Assembly (NCBI RefSeq): GCF_900111155.1
Contig: NZ_FOGG01000027.1
Coordinates: 1-61,471, forward strand
DNA length: 61,471 nucleotides
Source of the DNA: Pedobacter rhizosphaerae
Lineage (GTDB): Bacteria > Bacteroidota > Bacteroidia > Sphingobacteriales > Sphingobacteriaceae
Reading direction: 5' to 3'
Part shown: one piece after another, positions 1 through 9,098 of the stretch
Numbering within the stretch: the stretch's first letter is position 1
Layout: every line of letters begins with the position of its first letter
Position numbers and translations under genes: made by a program
The notes under the pieces: model-generated
Databases searched by the model: none
Told to the model about the DNA's origin: nothing
What the model saw: the letters and a program-made list of their open reading frames with translations, nothing else

Positions 1-404
1 CTGCAAACAGCCCAATACTACTTACAACTCTGGACAAAAAGTTCTTCACTGGTCTGGGATTAGATGGATTCGCTAATTATTACTATTGGAAAACGACACA
101 CCAAACGAAGTTATTCTAGCAAACCGCTGTATACCGAACGGTACGTACAGTGGTGTGAGAGGACAGGTAGGGAACTAATCCCTATCTTCCTACTCGATAA
201 AGATCAGTGTTGTTGCGGTCAGAACGCTAGTGCATTGTTCTCAACCACAAATTTTTACCATCTAAAACACCCTAGCAGACTAATTTAATACAGGAGGTTT
301 TATTTGGAGGTTGGCTCGGTCTAGACTTACGACTTAAACCTACTACTTACAACTTTTACCAACCTTAGTGCTTAATCATTATCTTTGGCGATCATCTAAA
401 AAAT
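1..404. other. Gene-free stretch upstream of the UDP-sugar dehydrogenase
   Basis: No convincing gene is seen. A 74-codon open frame at 64-288 has no recognisable domain, no ribosome-binding context and a composition like the surrounding spacer, so I treat it as chance. Phrases of the type tactacttacaac occur near both ends (about 15-30 and 335-352), similar in style to the low-complexity spacer sequences elsewhere in the window. The left edge may cut through a larger spacer. Confidence 0.5.
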
Positions 405-1688
405 ATGGAGCAAGTAAATCAAATTGCCGTTATCGGACTAGGATACGTGGGACTTCCTTTAGCAATAGAATTCGCCAAGAAATACAACGTAATCGGTTTT
501 GATACCAATGAATTTCGTGTTGCTGAACTCAAAGCACTGGAGGATAATACCCATGAGGCTAATTTGGATGATCTTCAGCAAGTAATCAAGCAGAAGGGGT
601 ATGCTATCGGACTTCAACTTACTGCCAACTTACCTGATATTGCTACTTGTAATTATTACATTGTTACCGTCCCTACGCCTATAGACCAACTCAAGCGACC
701 AGATCTTAAGCCACTTTTAGAGGCCAGTAAAATGCTGGGTATTGTACTCAAAAAAGGTGATGTGGTGATTTATGAATCGACGGTTTATCCCGGATGTACG
801 GAAGAAGATTGCGTACCCGTTTTAGAACGGATATCTGGTTTGAAATACAACCAGGATTTTTTCTGCGGATATTCCCCTGAAAGGATTAATCCGGGCGATA
901 AAGTGAATACACTAACTAAGATTAAAAAAGTCACCTCTGGTTCTACGCCAGGAATCGCTGAAGTGGTTAATGCGCTTTATGCATCCATTATTACTGCGGG
1001 CACGCACTTGGCCCCGAGTATTAAGGTTGCAGAAGCTTCTAAGGCCATAGAAAACGCACAACGCGACGTTAATATTTCCTTTGTAAATGAGCTGGCATTG
1101 ATTTTCGATCGGATGGAAATTGATACGACTGATGTGTTAGCTGCCGCCGCCACCAAATGGAATTTTCTAAACTACAAACCAGGCTTGGTAGGTGGTCATT
1201 GCATCGGGGTAGATCCTTATTATTTGGCACATAAATCAGAAGCGCTGGGCTACAAGCCTGAAGTAATATTATCTGGCAGACGGGTGAATGATAACATGGG
1301 CATGTTCGTAGCCAACAAGATCATCAAAATGTTGGTAGCCAGAAACAAAGTGATTAATGGTGCCCGTGCATTAATCTTAGGCTTTGCATTTAAAGAGAAC
1401 TGTCCGGATACCCGCAATACGAGAGTAATAGATATTTACAAAGAATTAAAATCGTTCAGTGTTGAGGTTGATGTGCACGATCCCTGGGCAAATGCTGTAG
1501 AGGTTAAGGCTGAATATGGTATCAAACTAATTGATAGAACGCAATTTGGACAGTATGATGCCGTGATTTTAGCGGTATCCCACCAGGAATTTCTAACGAT
1601 CGACTACAATTATTTTAAGGCCAATGACGCTGTTATTTTTGATACCAAATCTTTCATTGACCGGAGTTTAGTAGATGCCCGATTGTAA
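405..1688 (+). CDS. UDP-sugar 6-dehydrogenase (TviB/WbpO-like)
   Basis: A 427-residue UDP-glucose/GDP-mannose dehydrogenase-family enzyme. These enzymes oxidise C6 of a nucleotide sugar to a uronic acid with two NAD+. The N-terminal Rossmann fold shows GLGYVG at residues 11-16. The catalytic cysteine lies in GGHCIGVD (Cys266), followed by the UDP-binding C-terminal domain. The sequence is closest in feel to the Vi-antigen TviB / Pseudomonas WbpO branch, which acts on UDP-GlcNAc or UDP-GalNAc, rather than UDP-glucose dehydrogenase; this is a judgement from memory of the family. It probably feeds the polysaccharide locus that starts 2.2 kb downstream, although a repeat-rich spacer and an opposing gene lie between. 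The start is the first ATG of the frame and retains the whole NAD-binding strand. Confidence 0.85.
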   Translation: MEQVNQIAVIGLGYVGLPLAIEFAKKYNVIGFDTNEFRVAELKALEDNTHEANLDDLQQVIKQKGYAIGLQLTANLPDIATCNYYIVTVPTPIDQLKRPDLKPLLEASKMLGIVLKKGDVVIYESTVYPGCTEEDCVPVLERISGLKYNQDFFCGYSPERINPGDKVNTLTKIKKVTSGSTPGIAEVVNALYASIITAGTHLAPSIKVAEASKAIENAQRDVNISFVNELALIFDRMEIDTTDVLAAAATKWNFLNYKPGLVGGHCIGVDPYYLAHKSEALGYKPEVILSGRRVNDNMGMFVANKIIKMLVARNKVINGARALILGFAFKENCPDTRNTRVIDIYKELKSFSVEVDVHDPWANAVEVKAEYGIKLIDRTQFGQYDAVILAVSHQEFLTIDYNYFKANDAVIFDTKSFIDRSLVDARL

Positions 1689-1698
1689 CCTCTCTCAG

Positions 1699-1772
1699 GA
1701 TCTAGTCCCCCTTTGAAGGGGGGAGGGGGATGATTAGAAATTTTCCATCGCACTAAGGTATCTGCCTGCGCG
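1699..1772. repeat. Interspersed repeat, copy 1
   Basis: This 74-bp stretch recurs at 2061-2134 with few differences. It starts with gatctagtccccctttgaag, which can form a small hairpin, and ends in a cctgcgcg motif. It follows the dehydrogenase stop codon by 10 bp. The spacer between the copies also holds short ctcaggatgaca-type repeats (about 1897-1921 and 2027-2052). Confidence 0.75.
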
Positions 1773-1821
1773 CTCATACATACGTCCTCAACGCTGTTAA
1801 CTTAAGCTAAATGCTGTCTGT

Positions 1822-1860
1822 CTGAGCTTCCCTATGTGAAATCGGGACAAGTAGTCGAAG
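1822..1860. repeat. 39-bp interspersed repeat (also at 29158)
   Basis: The 39 bases beginning ctgagcttccc and containing gtgaaatcgggacaagtag recur at 29158-29196 with two mismatches, about 27 kb away. Both copies lie in spacers beside surface-polysaccharide genes. Confidence 0.8.
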
Positions 1861-2060
1861 ACCTTCTTAATAAGTCGAAAACTAAAATGGATTACCCTTC
1901 GACAGGCTCAGGATGACAATCCATTTTATTTTTCTCCTTAAGTTAATGGCATTGCTCACGTCCTCCTGAACTTGTTTCAGGATCTTTAGGGTAATGGGGA
2001 TATTGCGTGGAAATTGTGATGTGCCCTTCGACTGGCTCAGGGTTTGACAATCTTGATTAA

Positions 2061-2134
2061 GATCTAGTCCCCCTTTGAAGGGGGCAGGGGGATGATTAGA
2101 AATTTTTCTATCGCATTAAGATTCCCGCCTGCGC
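2061..2134. repeat. Interspersed repeat, copy 2
   Basis: Second copy of the 1699-1772 repeat. Here the end of the unit has a perfect small hairpin (ttcccgcctgcgcgggaa, about 2122-2139), which is degraded in copy 1. Confidence 0.75.
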
Positions 2135-2212
2135 GGGAATGACGGATTTTGAAGGGTTTTTGCGATTAGCTAAACACCCAGTCCCGTAACACATAACCCA
2201 CAACACGCAACC

Positions 2213-2239
2213 CTTCTTTTTCGCCTAACGAAAAAGAAG
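2213..2239 (-). terminator. Hairpin just past the outer-membrane protein stop
   Basis: A perfect 11-bp stem (cttctttttcg / cgaaaaagaag) with a 5-base loop lies 4 bp beyond the stop codon of the minus-strand gene at 2244-2921. There is no run of T after the stem on the minus strand, so it may act by RNA stabilisation rather than as a classic intrinsic terminator. Confidence 0.5.
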
Positions 2240-2243
2240 ACTA

Positions 2244-2921
2244 CTAATTCTTTCTATTAATATTAAACTGAATTCCTGCAGAAACTGGATTCAATAAAAA
2301 CTCCCACTTCCGGTAACTGTTTACCGTTCTGGCAATGCCATTAGGCTCACTAATATCTTGTTTCTCGTAAGAATAATAAAAGTCTAGGCTGCTTTCTGCA
2401 AACAAGGTGATTTGATCAATGATATTAACCTTAATACCTAAAACAGGAGCCATTACCAATCCGTTCTTATTGGCATCAACCGTTTTTTCAGATACACCCG
2501 TAAGGCCACTCTTAGGTGAGGTGGTACCGGTAAACCGATTAGAACGGTAGCCGATATCAAATGCAAAATAAGGCTGTACTTTCGAATAAGTAAAGTTTTT
2601 CTCGAAGCCCACTTTAAATGAATAATCAGTTACCTTTCCTTTGCCAATTTCACAGGTTGCACAAGTGTTATCAAAAGTAATATCATCTCTAAAATAGTTA
2701 CCACTAATTCTATAGCTTACCTGATTATCGTTGAATTTAATCATGGCACCATTGGCTAACATACTGGTATAGTCCTGAGTATTGGTTTGGTTTAAAATCT
2801 TTGGAAGTTGCATTAAGCTGTAAGCTCTAACGCCAATGGAATAATTATAGTCGGATGCTGACTGTGCGAGTGCGAATAAGGATGCGCTCATCAAACCGAT
2901 GAACATAATTAATTTTCTCAT
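2244..2921 (-). CDS. Outer-membrane beta-barrel protein
   Basis: A 225-residue protein with a clear signal peptide (basic start, hydrophobic stretch, cleavage expected after the ALAQ near residue 20). Alternating hydrophobic/aromatic strands typical of small 8-10 stranded porin-like barrels of Bacteroidota (PF13505 or similar) fill the rest. It ends in a penultimate strand with ...SAGIQFNI, consistent with an outer-membrane insertion signal. One CATCEIG segment near residue 86 carries two cysteines. The exact function is not recognisable. It is transcribed away from both polysaccharide flanks and appears monocistronic, with its own -7 element upstream and a hairpin downstream. Confidence 0.7.
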   Translation of the reverse strand: MRKLIMFIGLMSASLFALAQSASDYNYSIGVRAYSLMQLPKILNQTNTQDYTSMLANGAMIKFNDNQVSYRISGNYFRDDITFDNTCATCEIGKGKVTDYSFKVGFEKNFTYSKVQPYFAFDIGYRSNRFTGTTSPKSGLTGVSEKTVDANKNGLVMAPVLGIKVNIIDQITLFAESSLDFYYSYEKQDISEPNGIARTVNSYRKWEFLLNPVSAGIQFNINRKN

Positions 2922-2944
2922 TTAGGATTTTTTGGGATTTAGGT

Positions 2945-2952
2945 CAAAAGTA
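2945..2952 (-). promoter_or_regulatory. Probable -7 element of the outer-membrane protein gene
   Basis: On the minus strand this reads TACTTTTG, a perfect match to the Bacteroidota -7 consensus TANNTTTG, 24 bp upstream of the start codon. No good TTTG -33 box is seen at 19-bp spacing. Confidence 0.45.
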
Positions 2953-3170
2953 TAAATAATTCGCTAATTATTTCATAGAGTTCACTTTAAGCTAAAACTT
3001 TGTCAGTAATTATGATTTTTTGTATTAACGAACAGACAAAAATAGACTTCTCCTTAACAATGTTTTGTTCATTTTGTTCTGGATATTTTTTAATTTGTGA
3101 AAAACGTGGATTGAGGCATTGTAGTGGGTGTGTTTTGAACAGATTTAACGACAGAGCACATCGACTTACT

Positions 3171-3716
3171 AGCTCCCCTCCTTCTTTCAAGGAGGGGGTG
3201 TATAGGCTAGTGAAGTGGCGGGGGTGGTTCTTAAGATGTGCTTACATGGCTAAAATGGTGCAAAATTTAACCTTTGTTTTACTGTTGAACCGCAAAGTGC
3301 ACAAAGTTCTAACGCAGAGCACGCAGGGATAGTGCCGCCATTAATAAGAGAACGCCAAGTCCGAAATCCCGCAGGCATCAAGGCTCTAGCTTCCCTCCTT
3401 TTTTCAAGGGGGGGGTGTATAGGCTAGTGAAGTGGCGGGGGTGGTTCTTAAGATGCGCTTACATGGCTTATATGGTGAAAATAGCCTTTGTTTTATTGTT
3501 GAACCGCAAAGTGCGCAAAGTTTTAACGCAGAGCGCACCAAGATGGCTTTGCCATTCATAAGAGAACGCCAAGTCCGAAATCCCGTAGGCATCAAGGCTC
3601 TAGCTCCCCACCTTTTTTCAAGGACGGGGTGTATAGGCTGGTGAAGTGGCGGGGGTGGTTCTTAAGATGTGCTTACATGGCTTACATGGTGAAAACAACC
3701 TTTGCTTCATTGTCAT
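3171..3716. repeat. Tandem repeat of a ~215-bp unit, about 2.5 copies
   Basis: Units run from about 3171, 3388 and 3603; the last is cut after about 114 bp. Each starts with agctyccc..cc, carries a small hairpin around tttcaagg, then gtgtataggct.gtgaagtggcgggggtggttcttaagatg, and in full copies continues through aaccgcaaagtgc.caaag and agagaacgccaagtccgaaatcccg. Differences between copies include small substitutions and short indels. Several short open frames across it are just repeat read in different frames. The spacer (2922-3894) has no other gene-like content. Confidence 0.9.
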
Positions 3717-3833
3717 CCTGAGGCACGAAGGATCCCTTACTTAAGAAGATCGTTATTTGACCATGTAAGCCACATCAGAAAAAGCGAGAGATTACCAATT
3801 AATAACCAACCTTGTTCAATTCAACAAACAATT

Positions 3834-3864
3834 TTATTACAAACCAATTATTTATATATCTTTG
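3834..3864 (+). promoter_or_regulatory. Candidate promoter of the polysaccharide operon
   Basis: TATCTTTG at 3857-3864 matches the TANNTTTG -7 box. A T-rich stretch 19 bp upstream is a poor -33 element. The expected transcription start would be about 25 bp before the gmd ATG at 3895. This is the only good -7 box in the spacer next to the gene. Confidence 0.45.
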
Positions 3865-3894
3865 CTTGCTTAATACATAATCTATTAACTAAAT

Positions 3895-5031
3895 ATGAAA
3901 GTTGCCCTAATAACAGGAGTTACTGGTCAGGATGGTGCCTACTTAGCAGAGTTTTTGCTAAAGAAGGGCTATTTTGTTCATGGCCTGAAAAGGCGTTCAT
4001 CTCTCTTCAATACCGATCGAATTGATCACTTGTACCAGGATCAGCATGAGCAAAATGTTCATTTCAAATTGCACTATGGTGATCTTACAGATTCTACCAA
4101 TCTGATCCGCATTATACAAGAAATACAACCTGATGAGATTTACAATCTGGCAGCCATGAGCCACGTTCACGTGAGCTTTGAAATGCCAGAATATACAGCC
4201 AATGCCGATGGTATCGGGACTTTACGTCTGCTGGAAGCCATTCGGATTTTAGGCTTAAATAACAAAACCAAAATTTACCAGGCTTCTACCTCAGAGTTGT
4301 ATGGCTTAGTGCAGGCGGTTCCACAAAGTGAGACCACTCCATTTTATCCACGTTCGCCCTATGCAGTGGCCAAAATGTATGCATATTGGATCACTGTTAA
4401 CTATCGTGAAGCTTATGGCATGTTTGCTTGTAACGGTATTTTATTCAATCACGAAAGTCCTTTAAGAGGAGAAACATTTGTAACCCGTAAAATTACACGG
4501 GCGGCAGCGAAGATTGCATTAGGTCTGCAAACCTGTTTGTACCTGGGTAATCTTTCAGCACAACGCGATTGGGGCCATGCCAAAGACTATATTGAAGCCA
4601 TGTGGTTAATTCTTCAACAAGAAAAACCAGAAGATTTCGTTATAGCGACAGGAGTGACTACCGCAGTACGTGATTTTGTTCGCATGAGCTTTGCCGAACT
4701 TGGCATAGAAATTGAGTTTAGCGGCAAAGATGAAAACGAAAAAGGTGTAATTGTGGGCTTAGATGTAGAATTATTGAAAAGCTTAGGCTTAGATCAGCAT
4801 AAATTATTTTTAGGCACTACAGTTGTTCGCGTTGATCCTAAATATTTCCGTCCTACAGAAGTGGATCTTTTATTAGGCGACCCAACAAAATCTAAAACTC
4901 AATTGGGCTGGCAACCTAAATACAACTTGCCTGCGCTGGTGCAGGATATGGTGATTTCTGATCTCCAGTTAATGAAAAAGGATGAATACCTTAATAAAGG
5001 TGGATTCACAACCTTAAATTATTTTGAATAG
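3895..5031 (+). CDS. gmd: GDP-mannose 4,6-dehydratase, copy 1
   Basis: A 378-residue extended SDR enzyme that converts GDP-D-mannose to GDP-4-keto-6-deoxy-D-mannose, the precursor of GDP-L-fucose and other deoxy sugars. Visible signatures are TGVTGQDG (residues 7-14), the RRSS NADP-specificity loop (33-36), STSELYG (131-137) with the catalytic Ser/Thr-Glu set, and Tyr156-x3-Lys160 in YAVAK. It is first in the export block and overlaps the upstream side of the next gene's region, which points to co-transcription. A second, clearly distinct gmd lies at 20567. Copy 1 lacks about five residues of the loop after STSELYG and has a divergent stretch near residues 280-310. No GDP-deoxysugar reductase or perosamine synthase lies next to it. 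Confidence 0.92.
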   Translation: MKVALITGVTGQDGAYLAEFLLKKGYFVHGLKRRSSLFNTDRIDHLYQDQHEQNVHFKLHYGDLTDSTNLIRIIQEIQPDEIYNLAAMSHVHVSFEMPEYTANADGIGTLRLLEAIRILGLNNKTKIYQASTSELYGLVQAVPQSETTPFYPRSPYAVAKMYAYWITVNYREAYGMFACNGILFNHESPLRGETFVTRKITRAAAKIALGLQTCLYLGNLSAQRDWGHAKDYIEAMWLILQQEKPEDFVIATGVTTAVRDFVRMSFAELGIEIEFSGKDENEKGVIVGLDVELLKSLGLDQHKLFLGTTVVRVDPKYFRPTEVDLLLGDPTKSKTQLGWQPKYNLPALVQDMVISDLQLMKKDEYLNKGGFTTLNYFE

Positions 5032-5059
5032 TAATACCTGCCGATTATTTCGGAAACCT

Positions 5060-7525
5060 ATGAAACAAAGCATAAAATTATTTCTATCCCTTATCGTTCT
5101 CAGTCTCTTCGTTCAGCTTTCATCTTTTGCACAGAATTACTCCAGTGTTAAGGTAGATGAACTCTCTGATGCCCAGATCCTTCAAATGATTAAAAAAGCA
5201 GAATCTGTGGGTTATAACGATGCCCAGTTAGAACAAATGGCTGCTGCACAAGGTATGAAGACGGATGAAATCCAGAAGCTAAGAGCGCGTGTAGCTAAAG
5301 TGAGAAAGCAAGGCTCTGCGGTACAGGTAGAACAAAAACCAGTGGTTACGGGTAGAGAAATGAGTGAAACTACAGCTGGTGGCGAAATCAATAATGAAAA
5401 GAAAGAAGAGGACAGTGAGATTGGGCCTAAAATCTTTGGATCAGAGCTTTTCAGAAATGGTAATATCACATTTGAACCTAACCTTCGCATGGCCACTCCG
5501 AAGGGGTATGTTATTGGTCCGGACGATAAGTTAGTCATCGATTTAACAGGTGATAATGAAGCCAGCTACAATTTAGAAGTTAGTCCGGAAGGGATCATTA
5601 ATCTTCAATATGTAGGACGAATTGCCGTAGGCGGATTAAGTATTGATCAGGCTACTTCTAAAATTCGTACGGCAATGGCCAAAACCTATCCTTCGTTACG
5701 CTCGGGCAGAACAAGCTTAGCCATTAACCTGGGCAATATTCGCAGTATCAAAGTTATCATGACCGGATATGTAACTAAACCTGGTACATATACCTTGCCT
5801 TCTTTAGCTACGGTTTACAATGCATTATATGCATCTGGTGGGCCTGCTCAAAACGGGTCATTTCGTAAAATCCAGATCATTCGTAACAATAAAATCATTG
5901 CCACATTAGATATTTATAACTTCCTGCTAAAAGGAATCCAACAAACCAATATCCGTTTACAGGATCAGGATGTGATTAACATTCCAGTGTATGATGATCG
6001 TGTGGAGATTAGTGGAGAGGTAAAAAGAGCGGCACTTTATGAAGTGGTAAAAGGAGAAACGCTACAAAACGTAATCGATTTTGCGGGTGGTTTTACAACG
6101 CAAGCGTATACGGCCAAAATCAAGGCTTTCCAAAACACAGACCGCGACCGTAGAATTAATGATATTGCTGCTGTAGATTTCCCTACTTACGCGCCTAAAA
6201 ATGGCGATAAATATGTGGTGGAAGCGATTCTGGATCGTTTTGCTAACCGTGTAGAAATCTTGGGATCGGTATTTCGTCCTGGAGTTTATGAGTTAGACAA
6301 GGGCTTGACTTTGCGCGGGTTGATCAATAAGGCTGATGGCTTAACGGAAGATGCATTTTTAAACCGCGGTTATATTAACCGATTAAACCCTGATAATACT
6401 CAGGCCTTAATTTCTTTTGACGTGGCTAAGATTATCGCAGGGACACAAACCGATATTGCTTTACAGCGTGAAGATAAAATTACCATCTCTTCTATCTTTG
6501 ATTTACGAGATGAATATCAGGTGAGCATTCAGGGAGAAGTGCGTGCACCAGGTAGTTTTCAATTTGCAGAGGGCATGACTTTAGAATCAGTGATTCAACT
6601 CGCCGGAGGTTTTAAAGAAGGAGCTACACCTAACAGGATCGAAATCTCCAGAAGGGTAAGAAATAGCGAGGCGACATCTGCAACTGCACAAACAGCAGAA
6701 GTGTTTATAGTAAATGTAAACGAAGATTTGAAGCTTGAAGGCGAGCCCTTTGTGATTAAACCTTTCGATATTGTTTCTGTGCGTAATGCCGAGGGGTATG
6801 CAGTACAAAAGCAAGTGAAGTTAGAAGGTGAAGTGGTTTATCCAGGTGTTTATACCATTTTGAATAAAAATGAACGTATTTCTGATTTAGTTCGCCGTGC
6901 AGGTGGATTAACTTCGTCAGCATATGCAGATGGCGCTTCTTTGAAAAGACCTGGTGCAGAGAAAGTGAACCCAAGAGATAAAAATGCGATCAATAATAAA
7001 GAAGAGGAAGATAAGAAGTTTCTGGGCTTAAAGAGAGCACAGGAGGCAGGATCAAAGGATACACTCGCAACAGAAGTAGAGCAGAAACTCATTCAAAGTG
7101 ATTTAGTAGGTATTAACCTGGTTAAAATCTTAAAAGATCCACTATCTAAATTTGATTTGATTGTGGAGGATGGTGATATTATTCGCGTACCTCGCACTTT
7201 ACAGACGGTTAAGGTAACTGGTGAGGTGCTTAATCCGAATAGCATTGTTTATTTACCTGGAAAGGGCTTACGACAGTACATCAGTGGTGCTGGCGGCTTC
7301 ACAGACAAGGCGCGCAAAGGTGGTGTTTATGTTAAGTATGCGAATGGTTCTGCTGCTGGGGTAAGTAAATTTTTATTTTTCAATAACAATCCAGTAATTA
7401 AGCCTGGTGCAGAAATTTTGGTACCTAAAAAGGCCGATCGTGAAAGATTGACTGCACAGAGCTGGATTGGAATCGGGACAGCCGTAGCTTCGCTAGGCGC
7501 TATATTAGTGAGTCTTTTAAGGTGA
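5060..7525 (+). CDS. Polysaccharide export outer-membrane protein (Wza-like, multi-SLBB)
   Basis: An export channel component, about 821 residues from the chosen start. I chose ATG 5060 because it opens directly into a signal peptide (MKQSIKLFLSLIV.. ending SSFAQ); an in-frame ATG 12 codons upstream would only add a polar leader. A Poly_export domain starts at YVIGPDDKLVIDL (about residue 150). It is followed by about six SLBB-type repeats, each with a G.V..PG.Y-like strand and a .GG(F/L) turn. A charged linker follows (about 640-680) and a final hydrophobic helix (SWIGIGTAVASLGAIL). There is no lipobox cysteine, unlike E. coli Wza. It is much longer than Wza (about 380 residues) and fits the long Bacteroidota SLBB exporters. 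Confidence 0.9.
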   Translation: MKQSIKLFLSLIVLSLFVQLSSFAQNYSSVKVDELSDAQILQMIKKAESVGYNDAQLEQMAAAQGMKTDEIQKLRARVAKVRKQGSAVQVEQKPVVTGREMSETTAGGEINNEKKEEDSEIGPKIFGSELFRNGNITFEPNLRMATPKGYVIGPDDKLVIDLTGDNEASYNLEVSPEGIINLQYVGRIAVGGLSIDQATSKIRTAMAKTYPSLRSGRTSLAINLGNIRSIKVIMTGYVTKPGTYTLPSLATVYNALYASGGPAQNGSFRKIQIIRNNKIIATLDIYNFLLKGIQQTNIRLQDQDVINIPVYDDRVEISGEVKRAALYEVVKGETLQNVIDFAGGFTTQAYTAKIKAFQNTDRDRRINDIAAVDFPTYAPKNGDKYVVEAILDRFANRVEILGSVFRPGVYELDKGLTLRGLINKADGLTEDAFLNRGYINRLNPDNTQALISFDVAKIIAGTQTDIALQREDKITISSIFDLRDEYQVSIQGEVRAPGSFQFAEGMTLESVIQLAGGFKEGATPNRIEISRRVRNSEATSATAQTAEVFIVNVNEDLKLEGEPFVIKPFDIVSVRNAEGYAVQKQVKLEGEVVYPGVYTILNKNERISDLVRRAGGLTSSAYADGASLKRPGAEKVNPRDKNAINNKEEEDKKFLGLKRAQEAGSKDTLATEVEQKLIQSDLVGINLVKILKDPLSKFDLIVEDGDIIRVPRTLQTVKVTGEVLNPNSIVYLPGKGLRQYISGAGGFTDKARKGGVYVKYANGSAAGVSKFLFFNNNPVIKPGAEILVPKKADRERLTAQSWIGIGTAVASLGAILVSLLR

Positions 7526-7586
7526 GGAAATCTTATTTGGCATTAGCATGAGAAAACTGCGATTTGATGAACTTACAATAATTTAA

Positions 7587-8690
7587 ATGATAAATGACAT
7601 TCAAACCTCTGAAAGGGAGCAAGAGCAGGAAATGACTTTTAAACAGTTATTTAATTCGGTTCGGAGCTGGTGCCACTACCTTTTGAGAAGATGGTATTTT
7701 TTGGTTTTAGCTGGCATTATCGGTGCCGTGTCAGGGTTTTGTTTCGCATATTTTAAGCCGATACAATATACTGCAACCACTACTTTTGTACTCGAAGATG
7801 ATAAAGGTAGTGGCGGTGGATTAGGAAACTTAGCAGGATTAGCTTCCATGGCCGGAGTGGATTTAGGTGCAGGAGCAAGTATTTTCCAGGGAGATAATAT
7901 TGTCGAATTGTATAGGTCGAGAAAGATGATTGAAAAGACTCTTTTGACAGATGTAAATATAGATGGTAAATCAACGAACCTATTGCAGCGATATATCAGC
8001 TATAATAAGTTGAACGAGGAATGGGCAAAAGACCCAAAGTTGGCAAGGATATCATTTGCGTCAGATTACATACCGTTAGAGAAATCATTCCTCGTGCCCA
8101 ACAGGCTAAGAGATAGTGTGATAACAAGTATTATAAATGCAATCGCTAAAAATAGCCTTTCCGTTGGAAAGCTTGATAAGAAGTTAAGTATTATCAAGGT
8201 TGATGTGAAATCACCAGATGAGACTTTTGCTAAGTTATTTAATGATAATATTGTTTATAATGTCAACAAATTCTACCTCCAGACCAAAACAAAAAAGTCT
8301 CTACAAAATGTCAATATAATCCAGCGAAAAACAGATTCTGTCAGGGCGGTAATGAACGGTGCAATATATACTGCGGCTTCGGTTGCAGATGCGACCCCCA
8401 ACTTAAATCCAACCCGTCAAACACAGCGGGTTGCGCCTGTACAGAAGGCTCAATTCTCTGCTGAAACAAATCGGGCTATTTTAGGATCGTTGGTACAAAA
8501 CTTAGAGATGTCTAAAGTTTCCTTAATGAAAGAAACACCACTACTTGAAATTATCGATCAACCAGTTTATCCATTATTTAAGGAAAAAGCGAGCAAACTT
8601 AAATATCTAATATTGGGAGGAATTGTATTTAGTTTGTTAGCAGTTATTATAATGGTTGGGCAAAGAATGTTTAAGGATGCTTTAATATAG
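7587..8690 (+). CDS. Chain-length determinant (Wzz-type) inner-membrane protein
   Basis: A 367-residue polysaccharide co-polymerase. A cytoplasmic N-terminus precedes a first membrane helix at about residues 38-58 (YFLVLAGIIGAVSG). A periplasmic Wzz domain follows, with the glycine-rich GSGGGLGNLAGLASMAG segment near 73-90. A PLFKEKAS proline region leads into the second membrane helix (about 337-357). There is no Walker-type BY-kinase domain, so it is an O-antigen-type Wzz rather than a Wzc-type kinase. It lies 61 bp after the export protein and 3 bp before the next gene. It should set polymer length with Wzy and connect to the SLBB channel. Confidence 0.88.
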   Translation: MINDIQTSEREQEQEMTFKQLFNSVRSWCHYLLRRWYFLVLAGIIGAVSGFCFAYFKPIQYTATTTFVLEDDKGSGGGLGNLAGLASMAGVDLGAGASIFQGDNIVELYRSRKMIEKTLLTDVNIDGKSTNLLQRYISYNKLNEEWAKDPKLARISFASDYIPLEKSFLVPNRLRDSVITSIINAIAKNSLSVGKLDKKLSIIKVDVKSPDETFAKLFNDNIVYNVNKFYLQTKTKKSLQNVNIIQRKTDSVRAVMNGAIYTAASVADATPNLNPTRQTQRVAPVQKAQFSAETNRAILGSLVQNLEMSKVSLMKETPLLEIIDQPVYPLFKEKASKLKYLILGGIVFSLLAVIIMVGQRMFKDALI

Positions 8691-8693
8691 GAA

Positions 8694-9098
8694 ATGATGG
8701 AAAGAGTACGAATAATTAACCTCCCAAAAATTTTTGATGAGCGTGGTAATCTCTCCTTCATTGAAGAGAATAAGCACATCCCATTTTCAGTGGAGAGGAT
8801 GTATTGGATATATGATGTACCCGGCGGAGAAGTCCGAGGAGGACACAGCTACTATGAAAATCAGGAATTGATCATAGCGCTAAGTGGAAGTTTTGATATT
8901 GTTCTCCATGATGGTGCCGAGGAAACACGTTTTTCTCTTAATCGCTCCTATTCTGGTCTATTTGTGCCCAAAGGTATTTGGAGGCACATGGAAAACTTTT
9001 CTACAAATGCTTTAGGATTAATTATAGCTTCAACATCTTATAATGCTGACGATTATCAACGGGACTTTGACGAATTTCTAATTCAAAAGAACAGTTAG
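8694..9098 (+). CDS. FdtA/WxcM-like sugar 3,4-ketoisomerase paralogue A
   Basis: A 134-residue single-domain cupin of the FdtA/QdtA/WxcM family, which isomerises dTDP-4-keto-6-deoxy-glucose to the 3-keto sugar before amination. The fold markers DERGNLSFIEE, YWIYDVPGGEVRGGH and the late FVPKGIWRHM are all there. However, the family's RGxHAHK active-site motif reads RGGHSYYEN here: the first His is kept (His51) and the second is replaced by Tyr53. A tandem partner with an intact motif follows directly. Two ATGs stand side by side at the start (8694 and 8697). It may be a changed-specificity isomerase, or a non-catalytic subunit pairing with the neighbour. Confidence 0.8.
   Translation: MMERVRIINLPKIFDERGNLSFIEENKHIPFSVERMYWIYDVPGGEVRGGHSYYENQELIIALSGSFDIVLHDGAEETRFSLNRSYSGLFVPKGIWRHMENFSTNALGLIIASTSYNADDYQRDFDEFLIQKNS

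Noticed and set aside
64..288. 74-codon frame at the left edge
   Set aside because: No domain, no start context, spacer-like composition.
3000..4025. Several 60-110-codon frames upstream of gmd copy 1
   Set aside because: They run through the 215-bp tandem repeat or into the gmd gene in another frame.
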